DNA of 64,000 nt from Bacteroidota bacterium (GCA_023251435.1 JAHEYU010000003.1:23079-87078); one strand, 5' to 3'. Counted from the stretch's first letter, positions 8,709-17,467 are shown. Notes: generated by a model from the sequence alone, not told the origin. Translations and numbers: made by a program.

Positions 8709-9104
8709 GAAAAATCTTTAGGCCACAAAGATATTCACCCAAACCAAATTCTGAAGTACAAAAATTAAGTATTCAGCATATTTCTGATTGCTCAAATTCC
8801 AGAAACACCATATTCCATGGTGATTTTTACTTCGGTGCATACCAAAGGCGTTAACGGTTATATTGAAATGGCCCGACATCAGTATAGATTTCTTGAGGTT
8901 GAATCGGCCCGAAGCGAAATAGGGAATACAGTATTTTATTGGCGTTACCATGAATCCATCAGAAAATGGAAAAATAAATGGAGCATTCAATTGCCCGGGA
9001 CCGAGGCCAAAAAGTGTGGTACCATTCCTTCAAAGTACGCATCGTCAAAGTTGAGTGGGATTATGAATTTGAGCGGGAATAGAAAAATGAACAGGAATAA
9101 AAAA
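8709..9104. other. Possible decayed coding sequence, otherwise gene-free
   Basis: About 395 bp between two minus-strand genes. On the minus strand protein-like segments occur in shifting frames: FDDAYFEGMVPHFLASVPG ends at a stop, an adjacent frame carries LNAPFIFPFSDGFMV and FNLKKSILMSGHFNITV, and a third ends TEVKITMEYGV before a stop. This looks like a short gene broken by two frameshifts, but I recognise no family. The plus-strand frame 8817-9161 shows no convincing protein features. Confidence 0.25.
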
Positions 9105-9809
9105 TTAGAAAGTATAATAATTAACTTTATTAATTGCAGTATTCATTTTAACATTCTTTAAATCAATGATGTAGGTTTCAGTATTCTTTAGTGAGATGGT
9201 CTTCATTATAGTTTTTCCACCTTTGGCATCTTCGGTTGTCATTTCCATTACAAACCCACCCACTGAAAGTGTATTGTGCAGCGCGGCCATTTTTGCAGCG
9301 CGAAAAATTCCATGATCATTCGTTGTAGTTATCTGGTCGGTTATCCAAACTTCACCAAAAATCTTTTTGTAGGTATAGGTATATTTTTTGCACGCATAAC
9401 CCAAAATATCTTTCGTTTCCGACGTTGGCAAAATTTCCAGTTTTTTCAAGTTCTCCTCTTCCGGAAATTTATAAGCACCGGCATTGTAATATGGAACGAC
9501 ACCACCGCCCGAACCAAAAATCTGGATGGCGACTTCATTTTTTTTGTCGAGAATGGTTTCCATACCGCTTCCTTTAGTTTCTGTAACCAATTTTATCACA
9601 AAGTTGTTGCCGTCTGATTGATAATGAGTTTTGAAATGAATGGTGCGCATTAACTCGTTATTCTTAGCATAAGCCTCTACCCGAAATACATTGCATTGAT
9701 CAAAACCATAGCTTTCGTCCCAATTAACTCCGGGGGCTTTCAACTGTAATTGTCCATGTGATGTAAGAACTGCCAAAAAGGCTACAAACAGGATCATCGA
9801 TTTTTTCAT
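9105..9809 (-). CDS. Secreted DUF4412-like protein
   Basis: 234 residues with a clear signal peptide (MKKSMILFVAFLAVLTSHGQ, cleavage near residue 20). The mature part is beta-rich, with LDKKNEVAIQIFGSGGG in the middle, YACKKYTYTYKK containing a single exported-style Cys, EVWITDQI and GFVMEMTTEDAKGGKT. This order (readout of a modified Cys-Lys-Lys segment, then a DxW/VW strand, then a 'mem' strand) resembles DUF4412 periplasmic proteins, whose function is unknown. It is a single gene with no operon partner. The family assignment is moderate. Confidence 0.65.
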   Translation of the reverse strand: MKKSMILFVAFLAVLTSHGQLQLKAPGVNWDESYGFDQCNVFRVEAYAKNNELMRTIHFKTHYQSDGNNFVIKLVTETKGSGMETILDKKNEVAIQIFGSGGGVVPYYNAGAYKFPEEENLKKLEILPTSETKDILGYACKKYTYTYKKIFGEVWITDQITTTNDHGIFRAAKMAALHNTLSVGGFVMEMTTEDAKGGKTIMKTISLKNTETYIIDLKNVKMNTAINKVNYYTF

Positions 9810-9959
9810 GTTTACTTAATAATTAGGTTTGTAGTTAAATATCGGACAATTAGTTGTTAAAAGTACAAAATTGTTTGGCTGGTTGATGAAAACTAATATG
9901 CAATAAACTTTAAGCTTGAATTTCATCAGGTATTCCAGCAATGTCAGCTCTGTGATTAT

Positions 9960-10241
9960 ATGGGAGACAAGCTCCGGCCAGCAGTTTATGCAGGTTCTCC
10001 GGATGGATTTGGCACCGGAAAGGAAACGGCTGCCAGAAAAGGTATTTCGATGGAATTCACCTACAAGACTGCAAACTTATACATCTATCCCGGAAGCATT
10101 CCTCTCACTGAATGCAAAGAACTTTTTGAGAAGGGTTTTCCATATCTTGAATTGACGGAGTTGGGGAAAAAGGAGTTTTATGGCATTATTACTGAAACTC
10201 CTTTGTCAAAGCAAGAAACATCAAAAAGGAAGAAGCGCTGA
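9960..10241 (+). CDS. Unrecognised protein, possibly the C-terminal remnant of a longer gene
   Basis: 93 residues from the ATG at 9960; the frame stays open upstream to about 9897 (reading NFKLEFHQVFQQCQLCDY before the Met), without a better ATG. The segments GDKLRPAVYAGSPDGFGTG, ISMEFTYKTANLYIYPGS and CKELFEKGFPYLELTELGK look like real protein, but I do not recognise the family. The upstream CxxC (QCQLCDY) would be lost if the ATG at 9960 is used. The stop codon lies inside a strong terminator stem, which supports a real gene end. It may be intact and start from a non-ATG codon, or be a 5'-truncated relic. Confidence 0.5.
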   Translation: MGDKLRPAVYAGSPDGFGTGKETAARKGISMEFTYKTANLYIYPGSIPLTECKELFEKGFPYLELTELGKKEFYGIITETPLSKQETSKRKKR

Positions 10242-10258
10242 GCAATCAGCGCTTTTCT
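10233..10258 (+). terminator. Rho-independent terminator of the unrecognised gene
   Basis: Perfect 9-bp stem AAGCGCTGA / TCAGCGCTT with a GCAA tetraloop followed by TTTT; it contains the gene's TGA stop codon. Confidence 0.85.
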
Positions 10259-10355
10259 CACTTAAAATTGGCTTAGCCTTAAAATTTTATTTGCTAGAAT
10301 GAGTAGTATAATACAAATAAAGTACGTAATATTGTACGATATAATGTATAAAACC

Positions 10356-10613
10356 ATGAAAGCAGTAAATTATTCTGAATTAAGACAAAATTTAAAAGCT
10401 AACCTTGACGCAGTTACCGACAACTCCGAATTATTGGTTGTTCACCGCTCAAAGGGAAAAAGCATTGTTGTGATGTCATTAGATGAGTATAACGCAACCA
10501 TAGAAACCCAATACCTCCTGCAAAGCAAAAACAACAGGGAAAGGCTGGAAAAAGCTGTTGAGAATATCAGGACTAAAAGTAATCTGATCAAAAGTAATCT
10601 CATAGAACAGTAG
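10356..10613 (+). CDS. yefM: YefM/Phd-type antitoxin
   Basis: 85 residues from MKAVNYSELRQNL. It has the Phd/YefM N-terminal DNA-binding fold (SELRQNLKANLDAVTDN, then LLVVHRSKGKSIVVMSLDEYNA) and a C-terminal tail that would wrap the toxin. I chose this ATG over an upstream one at 10299 because YefM proteins begin at the MKAVNYSE-like motif. It lies 2 bp before the YoeB toxin gene, the canonical antitoxin-first order. Upstream, GTAC repeats at 10321-10338 (GTACGTAATATTGTAC) form a short palindrome that could be the autoregulatory operator. Confidence 0.9.
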   Translation: MKAVNYSELRQNLKANLDAVTDNSELLVVHRSKGKSIVVMSLDEYNATIETQYLLQSKNNRERLEKAVENIRTKSNLIKSNLIEQ

Positions 10614-10615
10614 CT

Positions 10616-10870
10616 ATGGATATTTACTGGGATAAAACTGCCTGGGATGATTATTTGTACTGGATTGAAGCAGATCGAAAAATCATGCATAAAATTAATT
10701 CACTGATCAAGGAATGCCAACGAACTCCTTATACTGGTTCTGGAAATCCGGAACAATTAAAGCAAAACTTAAATGGTTTTTGGTCAAGGCGGATTAATTC
10801 AGAGCACCGTATGGTTTACCGAATTGACGAAAATGTATTGTATATTGCTCAATGCAGGTATCACTACTAA
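10616..10870 (+). CDS. yoeB: YoeB/Txe-family mRNA interferase toxin
   Basis: 84-residue RelE-superfamily toxin that cuts mRNA in the ribosomal A site when not bound by YefM. Seen: W-D-x-A-WDDYLYW near residues 5-16, KINSLIKECQRTPYTGSGNPEQLK, SRRINSEHRMVYRID and the C-terminal CRYHY, which includes the terminal His-Tyr of the YoeB active site. Length is exactly typical. A GCCCTGATCAGGGC terminator follows. The pair appears intact. Confidence 0.94.
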   Translation: MDIYWDKTAWDDYLYWIEADRKIMHKINSLIKECQRTPYTGSGNPEQLKQNLNGFWSRRINSEHRMVYRIDENVLYIAQCRYHY

Positions 10871-10921
10871 ACTTATATAATCCAAGATCATAAATCGATA
10901 CATTTTATTAGCCCTGTTCAT

Positions 10922-10941
10922 GCCCTGATCAGGGCTTTTTT
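10922..10941 (+). terminator. Terminator of the yefM-yoeB operon
   Basis: Palindrome GCCCTGATCAGGGC followed by six T residues. Confidence 0.8.
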
Positions 10942-11025
10942 GTATCAAAATCTTCAAAATAATGGATTATGTAATATGAGTAGTACAATTATTTTGTCCG
11001 AAAAGTTGTCCGAATAAAACGAAAA

Positions 11026-11056
11026 AACCTCTGTAAATGCTTTATTTACAGAGGTT
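11026..11056. terminator. Hairpin terminator downstream of tRNA-Lys
   Basis: Perfect 12-bp stem AACCTCTGTAAA / TTTACAGAGGTT with an A run on its left side, which reads as a T run on the minus strand. It lies 17 bp past the 3' end of the minus-strand tRNA gene. Confidence 0.8.
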
Positions 11057-11072
11057 TAATTTTTGCAGTGCG

Positions 11073-11146
11073 TGACCCAGCTGGGATTCGAACCCAGGAC
11101 CCCATCCTTAAAAGGGATGTGCTCTACCTGCTGAGCTACTGAGTCA
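11073..11146 (-). tRNA. tRNA-Lys (anticodon TTT)
   Basis: Read on the minus strand it begins TGACTCAGTAGCTCAGC. The acceptor arms TGACTCA and TGGGTCA pair throughout with one G-T. The anticodon stem CATCC/GGATG encloses the loop CTTTTAA, giving anticodon TTT. The T arm has GGTTCGAATCC. CCA is not encoded. 74 nt. It is a stand-alone tRNA flanked by accessory genes on the toxin-antitoxin side, so it could have been an integration site, although no integrase or attachment repeat is visible here. Confidence 0.95.
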
Positions 11147-11245
11147 TCCTTGAATGTGCTTTTGTTTTTCAAAAGCGGATGCAAAAATAGATATTTATTT
11201 CAAAAAGTCAAACGTTGATCGGATTATTTTCTGATTAAACATTTT

Positions 11246-11253
11246 TATATTTG
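11246..11253 (+). promoter_or_regulatory. Candidate Bacteroidetes -7 box (TATATTTG)
   Basis: Matches TAnnTTTG, the Bacteroidota primary sigma -7 consensus, 60 bp before the start of the aminotransferase gene. No clear -33 TTTG is seen at the normal spacing. Confidence 0.35.
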
Positions 11254-11313
11254 AACCGGTATTAACAATACAATCAAACGGCGTATATTTCGTTTTCCGT
11301 AATAAATAAACAC

Positions 11314-12435
11314 ATGAACATACAAATGGTTGACCTGCTGGGTCAGTACGATAAAATAAAAGATGAAATTACTGCCAGGATTGATGAGGTGATTGGTTCT
11401 TCTGTTTTTGTAAAAGGTGGAAAAGTGATCGAATTTGAGGAAAATCTGAAGAATTATCTGGAGGTTGGCCATGTTGTTTCATGTGGAAATGGAACCGATG
11501 CACTTCAAATTGCACTTATGGCTTTGGATTTGAAAGAAGGTGATGAAGTAATTACCACTCCTTTTACCTTTGTTTCAACGCTGGAGGTGCTGGCGCTAAT
11601 GAAGCTGAAACCTGTATTGGTTGACGTTGATTCAAATAACTTCAATATCAGGCCTGAGTTGGTAAATCGTCACATCGACCATAATACAAAAGCCATTGTG
11701 CCGGTTCATCTTTACGGGCAATGCGCTGATATGGAATCGCTGAATGAAATTGCCCGCGAGAATAACCTTTTTGTTATCGAAGATGCTTGTCAGGCTTTGG
11801 GTACTGAATATCATTTCAGGAATGGAATGACCGCAAAAGCCGGAACTATTGGTGTTATTGCATCCAATTCATTTTTCCCAACTAAAAATCTCGGAGCATT
11901 TGGCGATGGGGGAGCGTTGTTTACAAACAACAACGATCTGGCGCAAATCATGCGATCAATAGCCAATCATGGAATGAGTAAACGCTATTATTATCAGCAA
12001 ATTGGCATGAATTCGAGGTTGGATGCTATTCAGGCTGCCATTCTTGATGTAAAACTAAAGTACCTCGATCAATATGTGGAAGCCAGACAGACTGCTGCCG
12101 CTTTTTATGACCACGAATTAGCGGGTATTCCTGAGATATCAATTCCAGCAAGGGTTTCCTATAGCACGCACAGTTTTCATCAGTACACCATAAAAGTTCC
12201 AGGGAAACGTGATGAGCTTCAGCAGTTTCTCGGTTCTAAGAATATCCCGAGCATGATTTATTACCCGCTACCGTTGCACCTTCAGGAAGCTTATCGTTAC
12301 CTAGGCTATAAAAAAGGTGATTTCCCGGTAGCCGAAGAACTTTCGGAACAAGTATTATCTTTGCCGATGCACACCGAATTAACCACCGAACAGCTGGTTT
12401 TTATCACATCGGCTATTCGCGAATTTTTTAGTTAA
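11314..12435 (+). CDS. wbpE: DegT/DnrJ/EryC1/StrS sugar aminotransferase (WbpE/WlbC-like)
   Basis: PLP enzyme placing an amino group on a nucleotide-linked keto sugar, here probably the 3-amino group of a UDP-GlcNAc-derived uronic acid. 373 residues. Seen: an early [15 protein letters not shown] block for PLP phosphate binding, [20 protein letters not shown] with the Asp that contacts the PLP ring nitrogen, and [17 protein letters not shown] near residue 190 with the Schiff-base Lys. It is followed without a gap (one-base overlap) by the WbpD-like acetyltransferase and then by a Gfo/Idh dehydrogenase, which is the basis for the specific substrate inference. Confidence 0.88.
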   Translation: MNIQMVDLLGQYDKIKDEITARIDEVIGSSVFVKGGKVIEFEENLKNYLEVGHVVSCGNGTDALQIALMALDLKEGDEVITTPFTFVSTLEVLALMKLKPVLVDVDSNNFNIRPELVNRHIDHNTKAIVPVHLYGQCADMESLNEIARENNLFVIEDACQALGTEYHFRNGMTAKAGTIGVIASNSFFPTKNLGAFGDGGALFTNNNDLAQIMRSIANHGMSKRYYYQQIGMNSRLDAIQAAILDVKLKYLDQYVEARQTAAAFYDHELAGIPEISIPARVSYSTHSFHQYTIKVPGKRDELQQFLGSKNIPSMIYYPLPLHLQEAYRYLGYKKGDFPVAEELSEQVLSLPMHTELTTEQLVFITSAIREFFS

Positions 12436-13040
12436 TGGAAACATCCTTTTTTGCACACGAAACAGCTGTAATCGATCCGGATTGCTCAATTGGCGAAGGA
12501 ACCAAAATCTGGCATTTTTCGCACATCATGTCCAATTGCTATATTGGTGAACAATGTTCAATTGGTCAGAATGTAGTTATTTCTCCTGAAGTCAGGATTG
12601 GGAATAATGTAAAAATACAGAACAATGTTTCTGTTTATACAGGCGTGATTTGCGAGGACGATGTGTTTCTGGGTCCATCTGCGGTGTTTACAAATGTGAT
12701 AAATCCGCGCAGCGCCATTGCCCGCAAAAATGAATACAAACCAACATTGGTTCAAAAAGGCGCAACAATAGGAGCGAATGCTACCATCGTTTGTGGTGTA
12801 ACCATCGGCAGATTTGCATTTATTGGAGCCGGAGCTGTTGTTACAAAAAATATTCCTGATTATGCTTTGGTCGTTGGAAATCCTGCCCGTCAAACCGGTT
12901 GGATGAGTGAATTCGGTCAAAAATTGAAATTCAATGCTGAAGGAATTGCTGTTTGTCCCGAAAGCCGGGAAAAGTATTGTTTGGAAAACGGGAAAGTTTT
13001 AAAACTCGATGACCAATTGTACGCCAAAACGAAACCATAA
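12435..13040 (+). CDS. wbpD: UDP-3-amino-sugar N-acetyltransferase (WbpD-like, left-handed beta helix)
   Basis: Acetyl-CoA-dependent enzyme acetylating the 3-amino group of UDP-GlcNAc3NA in synthesis of UDP-2,3-diacetamido-2,3-dideoxy-glucuronic acid. 201 residues. Hexapeptide-repeat coils cover residues 10-140 ([64 protein letters not shown]). The segments [35 protein letters not shown] and [10 protein letters not shown] are almost word-for-word the WbpD pattern. Starts at ATG overlapping the aminotransferase stop. The best-defined member of this cassette. Confidence 0.92.
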   Translation: METSFFAHETAVIDPDCSIGEGTKIWHFSHIMSNCYIGEQCSIGQNVVISPEVRIGNNVKIQNNVSVYTGVICEDDVFLGPSAVFTNVINPRSAIARKNEYKPTLVQKGATIGANATIVCGVTIGRFAFIGAGAVVTKNIPDYALVVGNPARQTGWMSEFGQKLKFNAEGIAVCPESREKYCLENGKVLKLDDQLYAKTKP

Positions 13041-13156
13041 GAAATCGAGAAAATAAGAATGTGAGAACTGACCACAACCACAACAATATTCTATATAAAG
13101 AACAGTCTTCCATCGCAGAATACCCTTAAACGTTGAACATTAAACTTAAAACTTCT

Positions 13157-14191
13157 ATGTCATCATCAAAAAAAATACGCTTTGCAGTTGTCGGACAAGG
13201 ACATATTGGTAAGCGCCATGCAGAAATGATTCTTCAAAATTCACAGTCGGAATTGGCTGCAGTCTGCGACATACGTTCTGCAGAGGATTGTAAAACTTCA
13301 TATCAGGGAGTTCCATTCTATGCTTCGATCGATGAGTTGCTTGAGAAAGAAACGAATCTGGATGTTATTAATATATGCACGCCCAACGGATTGCATGCTG
13401 AAATGGCATTGAAATCGCTTGAAAAAGGCTTGCATGTGGTGGTCGAAAAACCGATGGCATTAACCAGAGCCGATGCCGAACGTGTAGTTTATAAATCGCT
13501 CGAAAGGCACCGAAATGTTTTTTGTGTGATGCAAAACCGATATTCGCCACCATCAGTTTGGCTGAAGGAAGTGATTGATCAAAAACTACTTGGGCGCTTG
13601 TTTCAGGTGCAAATTAACTGTTACTGGAACCGCGATGAACGCTATTATACACGCAAAAACTGGCATGGCGACGCACAACTCGATGGTGGAACTTTGTTTA
13701 CGCAGTTCTCACATTTTATCGATATTATGTATTGGTTGTTTGGCGATATAAAAAACATTAGTGGTCAGTTTCAGGATTTTAACCATAAGACTTTGACCGA
13801 TTTTGAGGATACAGGAGTTGTTAATTTTCAGTTTGTGAACGGAGGAATTGGTACAATGAATTATTCTACAGCTATTTATCATGAGAACCTGGAGAGTAGC
13901 CTAACAATTATTGGTGAAAAGGGAACCATTAAAGTGGCCGGGCAATATATGAATGAAGTGGTGTACTGCAATATAAAAGATTATGAGATGCCCGAATTGG
14001 AGGCCAGTGCTCCGCCCAACGATTATGGGCTTTATAAAGGATCTGCTCAAAATCATCATTTCGTGATACAAAATGTAGTCGATACACTGAACGGAAACTC
14101 ACCTATCAGTACGAATGCCCTTGAAGGGATGAAAGTGGTTGACATCATTGAGCGTATTTATGGTGTAAGAGATAAGGTATGGAAAAAATAA
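13157..14191 (+). CDS. Gfo/Idh/MocA-family dehydrogenase (WbpB/WlbA-like)
   Basis: NAD(P)-dependent oxidoreductase likely creating the 3-keto group of UDP-GlcNAcA before transamination. 344 residues from the ATG at 13157 (MSSSKKIRF); an upstream TTG at 13133 is less likely. Seen: Rossmann motif VVGQGHIGKRHAE, NICTPNGLHAEMALK, the family's EKPMAL near residue 95 with the catalytic Lys, and GGTLFTQFSHFIDIMYWLFG holding the active-site His. It overlaps the NusG-like gene by 13 bp. WbpA (UDP-GlcNAc 6-dehydrogenase) and an epimerase are not in this window, so the pathway must be completed elsewhere. Confidence 0.85.
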   Translation: MSSSKKIRFAVVGQGHIGKRHAEMILQNSQSELAAVCDIRSAEDCKTSYQGVPFYASIDELLEKETNLDVINICTPNGLHAEMALKSLEKGLHVVVEKPMALTRADAERVVYKSLERHRNVFCVMQNRYSPPSVWLKEVIDQKLLGRLFQVQINCYWNRDERYYTRKNWHGDAQLDGGTLFTQFSHFIDIMYWLFGDIKNISGQFQDFNHKTLTDFEDTGVVNFQFVNGGIGTMNYSTAIYHENLESSLTIIGEKGTIKVAGQYMNEVVYCNIKDYEMPELEASAPPNDYGLYKGSAQNHHFVIQNVVDTLNGNSPISTNALEGMKVVDIIERIYGVRDKVWKK

Positions 14192-14703
14192 TTCAGGTAC
14201 ACCCATATTTATGGCATGCTGTTTACGTAAAATCGCGGTCCGAAAAGAAAGCTCAATTCGAACTTCAGGCCAAAGAAATTGAGACATTTCTTCCACTTCA
14301 ACGCAAATTAAGACAATGGAGCGACCGCAAAAAATGGGTTGAAACGCCCTTGATTTCAGGTTATTTATTCGTGAAGGCCAGCCGTAAAGAATACGATTTG
14401 GTTCTGCAATCGAATTATGTGGTTAGTTATGTCAGGTTCGAAGGAAAAGCTGCTATTGTTCCTGATTATCAAATCGATTACCTTAAATTGATGTTGAAAC
14501 AGGACAATTCGGACATCGAAATTACAAGGGAAAAACTGAAGCCCGGTCAAATGATAGAAGTGGTCGCCGGACCTTTCATCGGACTTAAGGGGAAACTTCA
14601 GAAAATGAAAGGGAAAAGCAAAGTCGCCATTGAACTTATACAGTTGGGATGTTCGGCTTTGGTCGAAATTCAGTATGAAGATATAATAAGTATAAAAGCC
14701 TAA
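14179..14703 (+). CDS. NusG/RfaH-family specialised antiterminator (UpxY-like)
   Basis: 174-residue NusG paralog. Seen: NGN domain start LWHAVYVKSRSEKKAQFEL near residue 10, PLISGYLFVKAS near residue 57, and a C-terminal KOW segment VVAGPFIGLKGKLQKMKGKSKVAI around residue 130. Such paralogs, known in Bacteroides as UpxY, bind RNA polymerase and prevent early termination within surface-polysaccharide operons. It lies last in the sugar cassette and overlaps the dehydrogenase gene by 13 bp, whereas UpxY genes normally lead their operon. It is separated from cysQ by a 71-bp gap carrying a promoter-like box. Confidence 0.9.
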   Translation: MEKIIQVHPYLWHAVYVKSRSEKKAQFELQAKEIETFLPLQRKLRQWSDRKKWVETPLISGYLFVKASRKEYDLVLQSNYVVSYVRFEGKAAIVPDYQIDYLKLMLKQDNSDIEITREKLKPGQMIEVVAGPFIGLKGKLQKMKGKSKVAIELIQLGCSALVEIQYEDIISIKA

Positions 14704-14724
14704 AACCGTCTAAGTATTCTTCCT

Positions 14725-14732
14725 TACTTTTG
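14725..14732 (+). promoter_or_regulatory. Candidate -7 box (TACTTTTG) upstream of cysQ
   Basis: Exact TAnnTTTG match 43 bp before the cysQ ATG, in the gap after the NusG-like gene, suggesting that the sulfate genes start a new transcript here. No convincing -33 element. Confidence 0.4.
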
Positions 14733-14774
14733 AAGTTGGCTGTTTTTAACTAAACATCCTGCTGAAAAAGAAAT

Positions 14775-15569
14775 ATGGGAACAAACCAACTTATTGATAA
14801 AGCTATAAATGCCGCCTTGCTGGCCGGAGGAAAAATCATGGAAGTTTACGCCTCCAATGATTTTGAAATCGTCGAAAAGGATGATTTCAGTCCATTAACC
14901 AAAGCCGACCGCGAAGCCCACCTGCAGATAGTTAATATTCTTGAACCCACTTTAATTCCTGTTTTAAGCGAAGAGGGTATTCACCTTGATTTTGCTGAAA
15001 GATCTTGCTGGGAAACATTCTGGTTGGTCGATCCGTTGGATGGAACCATAGAATTTGTCAGCAGAAATGGCGAATTTACAGTCAATATAGCTTTGATTTG
15101 CGGGAACCAACCAATTGCAGGAGTAATTTATATTCCGGTTTCAGGAGAGTTGTATGTTGGAATTGTTGGCGAAGGAGCATGGAGAATATTAAATCCTGAA
15201 TTGACTATCACTTTTAGGCAGATTACTGAAAACGGAACAAAACTCCCAATTGCAAATACATCTGCCGGATATATCGTTGCAGCAAGCCGCAGTCATCTCA
15301 ATGCTGAAACACTAGCATTTATTGAAAATCTGAAAAGAGATCATCCTGAACTTGAAATTATCAGGAAAGGAAGTTCAATGAAATTGTGCCAGCTTGCTGA
15401 AGGAGTGGTGGATATTTATCCCCGTTTCGGGCCATGTATGGAATGGGATACTGCCGCCGGACATGCCATTTTAAAAGCTGTTGGCAAGAATATTTTTCTT
15501 CCTGACTTAAAAACAGAATTGACCTACAATAAAGAAAACTTACAAAATCCACACTTTATAGCAATATGA
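14775..15569 (+). CDS. cysQ: 3'(2'),5'-bisphosphate nucleotidase CysQ
   Basis: Lithium-sensitive phosphatase removing the 3'-phosphate of PAP, the by-product of PAPS use. 264 residues of the inositol-monophosphatase fold. Seen: LLAGGKIMEVY, DFSPLTKADREAH near residue 38, SEEG, WLVDPLDGTIEF near residue 83 with the metal-binding DPxDGT, and late CMEWDTAAGHAIL with the WDxAAGHAI motif. It overlaps the SLC13 permease start by 4 bases, so the two are coupled. Its place at the head of the sulfate genes fits PAP removal during sulfate assimilation. Confidence 0.95.
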   Translation: MGTNQLIDKAINAALLAGGKIMEVYASNDFEIVEKDDFSPLTKADREAHLQIVNILEPTLIPVLSEEGIHLDFAERSCWETFWLVDPLDGTIEFVSRNGEFTVNIALICGNQPIAGVIYIPVSGELYVGIVGEGAWRILNPELTITFRQITENGTKLPIANTSAGYIVAASRSHLNAETLAFIENLKRDHPELEIIRKGSSMKLCQLAEGVVDIYPRFGPCMEWDTAAGHAILKAVGKNIFLPDLKTELTYNKENLQNPHFIAI

Positions 15570-17371
15570 CAGCACAAGGTTTTTTTGTACTTGCCATTAT
15601 CGTTCTGATGATCGCCGCGTTGGCCAAAGAGGTAATGCGCCCCGGACTGATATTATTTTCAGCACTGATTATTTTGTTGATTTTCGGGAGCGTTAATGCC
15701 AATGAAGTTCTGGCAGGTTTTTCGAACAAGGGGATGATTACAGTTGGGATACTATTTGTGGTGAGCGAAGGCATTACCCAATCGGGCGCCCTATCGAAAC
15801 TTGCCAATGCTTTTCTACCAAGGCGCAGGGGAAATACCAGATCGTTGTTTTTTCGTATCATGTTCCCAATTTCGTTCCTTTCGGCCTTTTTAAATAATAC
15901 TCCCATTGTTATCATCTTCGCTCCAATTATAAAAAAGTGGGCCGAAAACCTTAATCTCTCGGCACAAAAATTTCTCATTCCTCTATCGTACGCTACAATT
16001 CTGGGAGGGGTTTGCACGTTGATCGGAACATCTACCAATCTGGTTGTACATGGGTTGATGCTCGATAATGGTATGGCGGGTTTTTCGATGTTCGAACTTG
16101 GAATGGTGGGTGTTCCACTGGCATTTGCCGGCTATTTATACATGAGTTATATTGGCGTACACTTGCTTCCCGGTAATAAAAATTTTATCCGCAGGCCGCT
16201 TTCCGACCAAAAAGACTATTACTACGAACTTATTGTACCGTCTGACAGCGTGCTCGTTGGCCAGGTTTTAAAGAACGGTCGTACCAAAGACTTGAAAGGT
16301 TTCGATATCATTCAGGTTGAAAGGAACAATACCAAACTCGAAGGGAAAACTCCCGGATTGACTATCGAAGCCAATGACAATTTGCTTGTTGCAGGAAGAT
16401 CAAACGGACTGGAAATTATCAAGGATTTAACATGTGTAGGAATTAAAGGCATGGATTTATTGAAAGGCCAGGTAAACATGAGCGAACTGAAACAATACGA
16501 AGCTGTACTTGCTCCTCGTTTCCCCGGAATCGGAAAAACCATTCAGGAATTTAACTTTTTTGATCATTACCAGGCGCTAATTGTGGCGGTTCATCGTAAC
16601 GGCGAACGTATTACCTCGAACCTGCGCAGCCTGAAACTAAGCGAGGGCGATAATCTGGTATTGCTAACAACCGACAGGTTTATCAAAAACTGGGGAGATT
16701 CAAAAATATTTTATCTCACAACCTATATTCGCGATCACGAAGAGAACACAGCCAAATCAAAAAAATGGCTGGCACTTTCTATATTGCTGATGATGATTGC
16801 AGGGGCAACAGCTACCGATTATCTTCCAAAATTCGAACATGTTCAGGCCGACATGTTTCTTTTCTCGGCCATTGCTGCCATGCTTATGATTTGGTTGAAA
16901 ATAGTGCCACACCAGAAATACACCAAAGCCATTAGTTGGGATATCCTGATTACAATTGCTTGTTCGTTTGGTATCAGCAAAGCAATGCAAAATTCCGGAC
17001 TGGCTGACGGAATCGCGCAAACAGCCATAAATTTTGCCAGAAACTGGGGGCCGGTTGGTGTCTTGGCCTGCATATATTTAATTACTACCATTTTTACTGA
17101 AGTAATTACCAACAATGCAGCTGCTGCAATTTCATTTCCTATTGCACTGGCTGCAGCTAACCAAATGGGTGTTGACCCGAAACCATTTTTTGTAGCAATT
17201 TGTATTGCAGCATCTGCAAGTTTTGCCACGCCAATTGGTTATCAAACCAACCTCATTGTTCAGGGTATTGGAAATTACAAATTTATGGATTTCGTGAAAG
17301 TGGGGGTACCAATGAATATTGTGATGTTTATTATTTCCCTTTTATTGATCCCCTTATTCTGGAGTTTCTAA
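15566..17371 (+). CDS. SLC13/DASS-family anion permease with TrkA-C domains
   Basis: 601-residue membrane transporter. It has two blocks of hydrophobic segments (residues 5-200 and 395-600) separated by a soluble part holding RCK/TrkA-C-like motifs (LIVPSDSVLVGQVL and AVLAPRFPGIGKTIQEF). The family signature is partly seen in FLNNTPIVIIFAPI near residue 113 and TIFTEVITNNAAAAISFPIAL near residue 515. Between cysQ and cysD it is most plausibly the sulfate importer, an assignment resting on context. Sequence alone would also permit a dicarboxylate or another anion. A 96-bp gap precedes cysD. Confidence 0.88.
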   Translation: MTAQGFFVLAIIVLMIAALAKEVMRPGLILFSALIILLIFGSVNANEVLAGFSNKGMITVGILFVVSEGITQSGALSKLANAFLPRRRGNTRSLFFRIMFPISFLSAFLNNTPIVIIFAPIIKKWAENLNLSAQKFLIPLSYATILGGVCTLIGTSTNLVVHGLMLDNGMAGFSMFELGMVGVPLAFAGYLYMSYIGVHLLPGNKNFIRRPLSDQKDYYYELIVPSDSVLVGQVLKNGRTKDLKGFDIIQVERNNTKLEGKTPGLTIEANDNLLVAGRSNGLEIIKDLTCVGIKGMDLLKGQVNMSELKQYEAVLAPRFPGIGKTIQEFNFFDHYQALIVAVHRNGERITSNLRSLKLSEGDNLVLLTTDRFIKNWGDSKIFYLTTYIRDHEENTAKSKKWLALSILLMMIAGATATDYLPKFEHVQADMFLFSAIAAMLMIWLKIVPHQKYTKAISWDILITIACSFGISKAMQNSGLADGIAQTAINFARNWGPVGVLACIYLITTIFTEVITNNAAAAISFPIALAAANQMGVDPKPFFVAICIAASASFATPIGYQTNLIVQGIGNYKFMDFVKVGVPMNIVMFIISLLLIPLFWSF

Positions 17372-17467
17372 TTCATTTATTAGTTAAGAATAACCTCATT
17401 CAGTATAAATACTAATAAATAAAGAGTATAAAGTATTAATTTAGCCCACGAAAAATTTGAAAAAAAT

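Noticed and set aside
8817-9161. 114-residue plus-strand frame
   Set aside because: No signal, motif or initiation context, and it overlaps the end of the DUF4412-like gene; the minus-strand relic reading is more protein-like.
11073-11146. Active tRNA-associated integration site
   Set aside because: No integrase gene and no direct repeat of the tRNA 3' end could be recognised nearby, so only a weak inference about an old element is kept.
14703-14775. Riboswitch before cysQ
   Set aside because: The gap is only 71 bp and shows no recognisable conserved aptamer; a -7 box explains it better.
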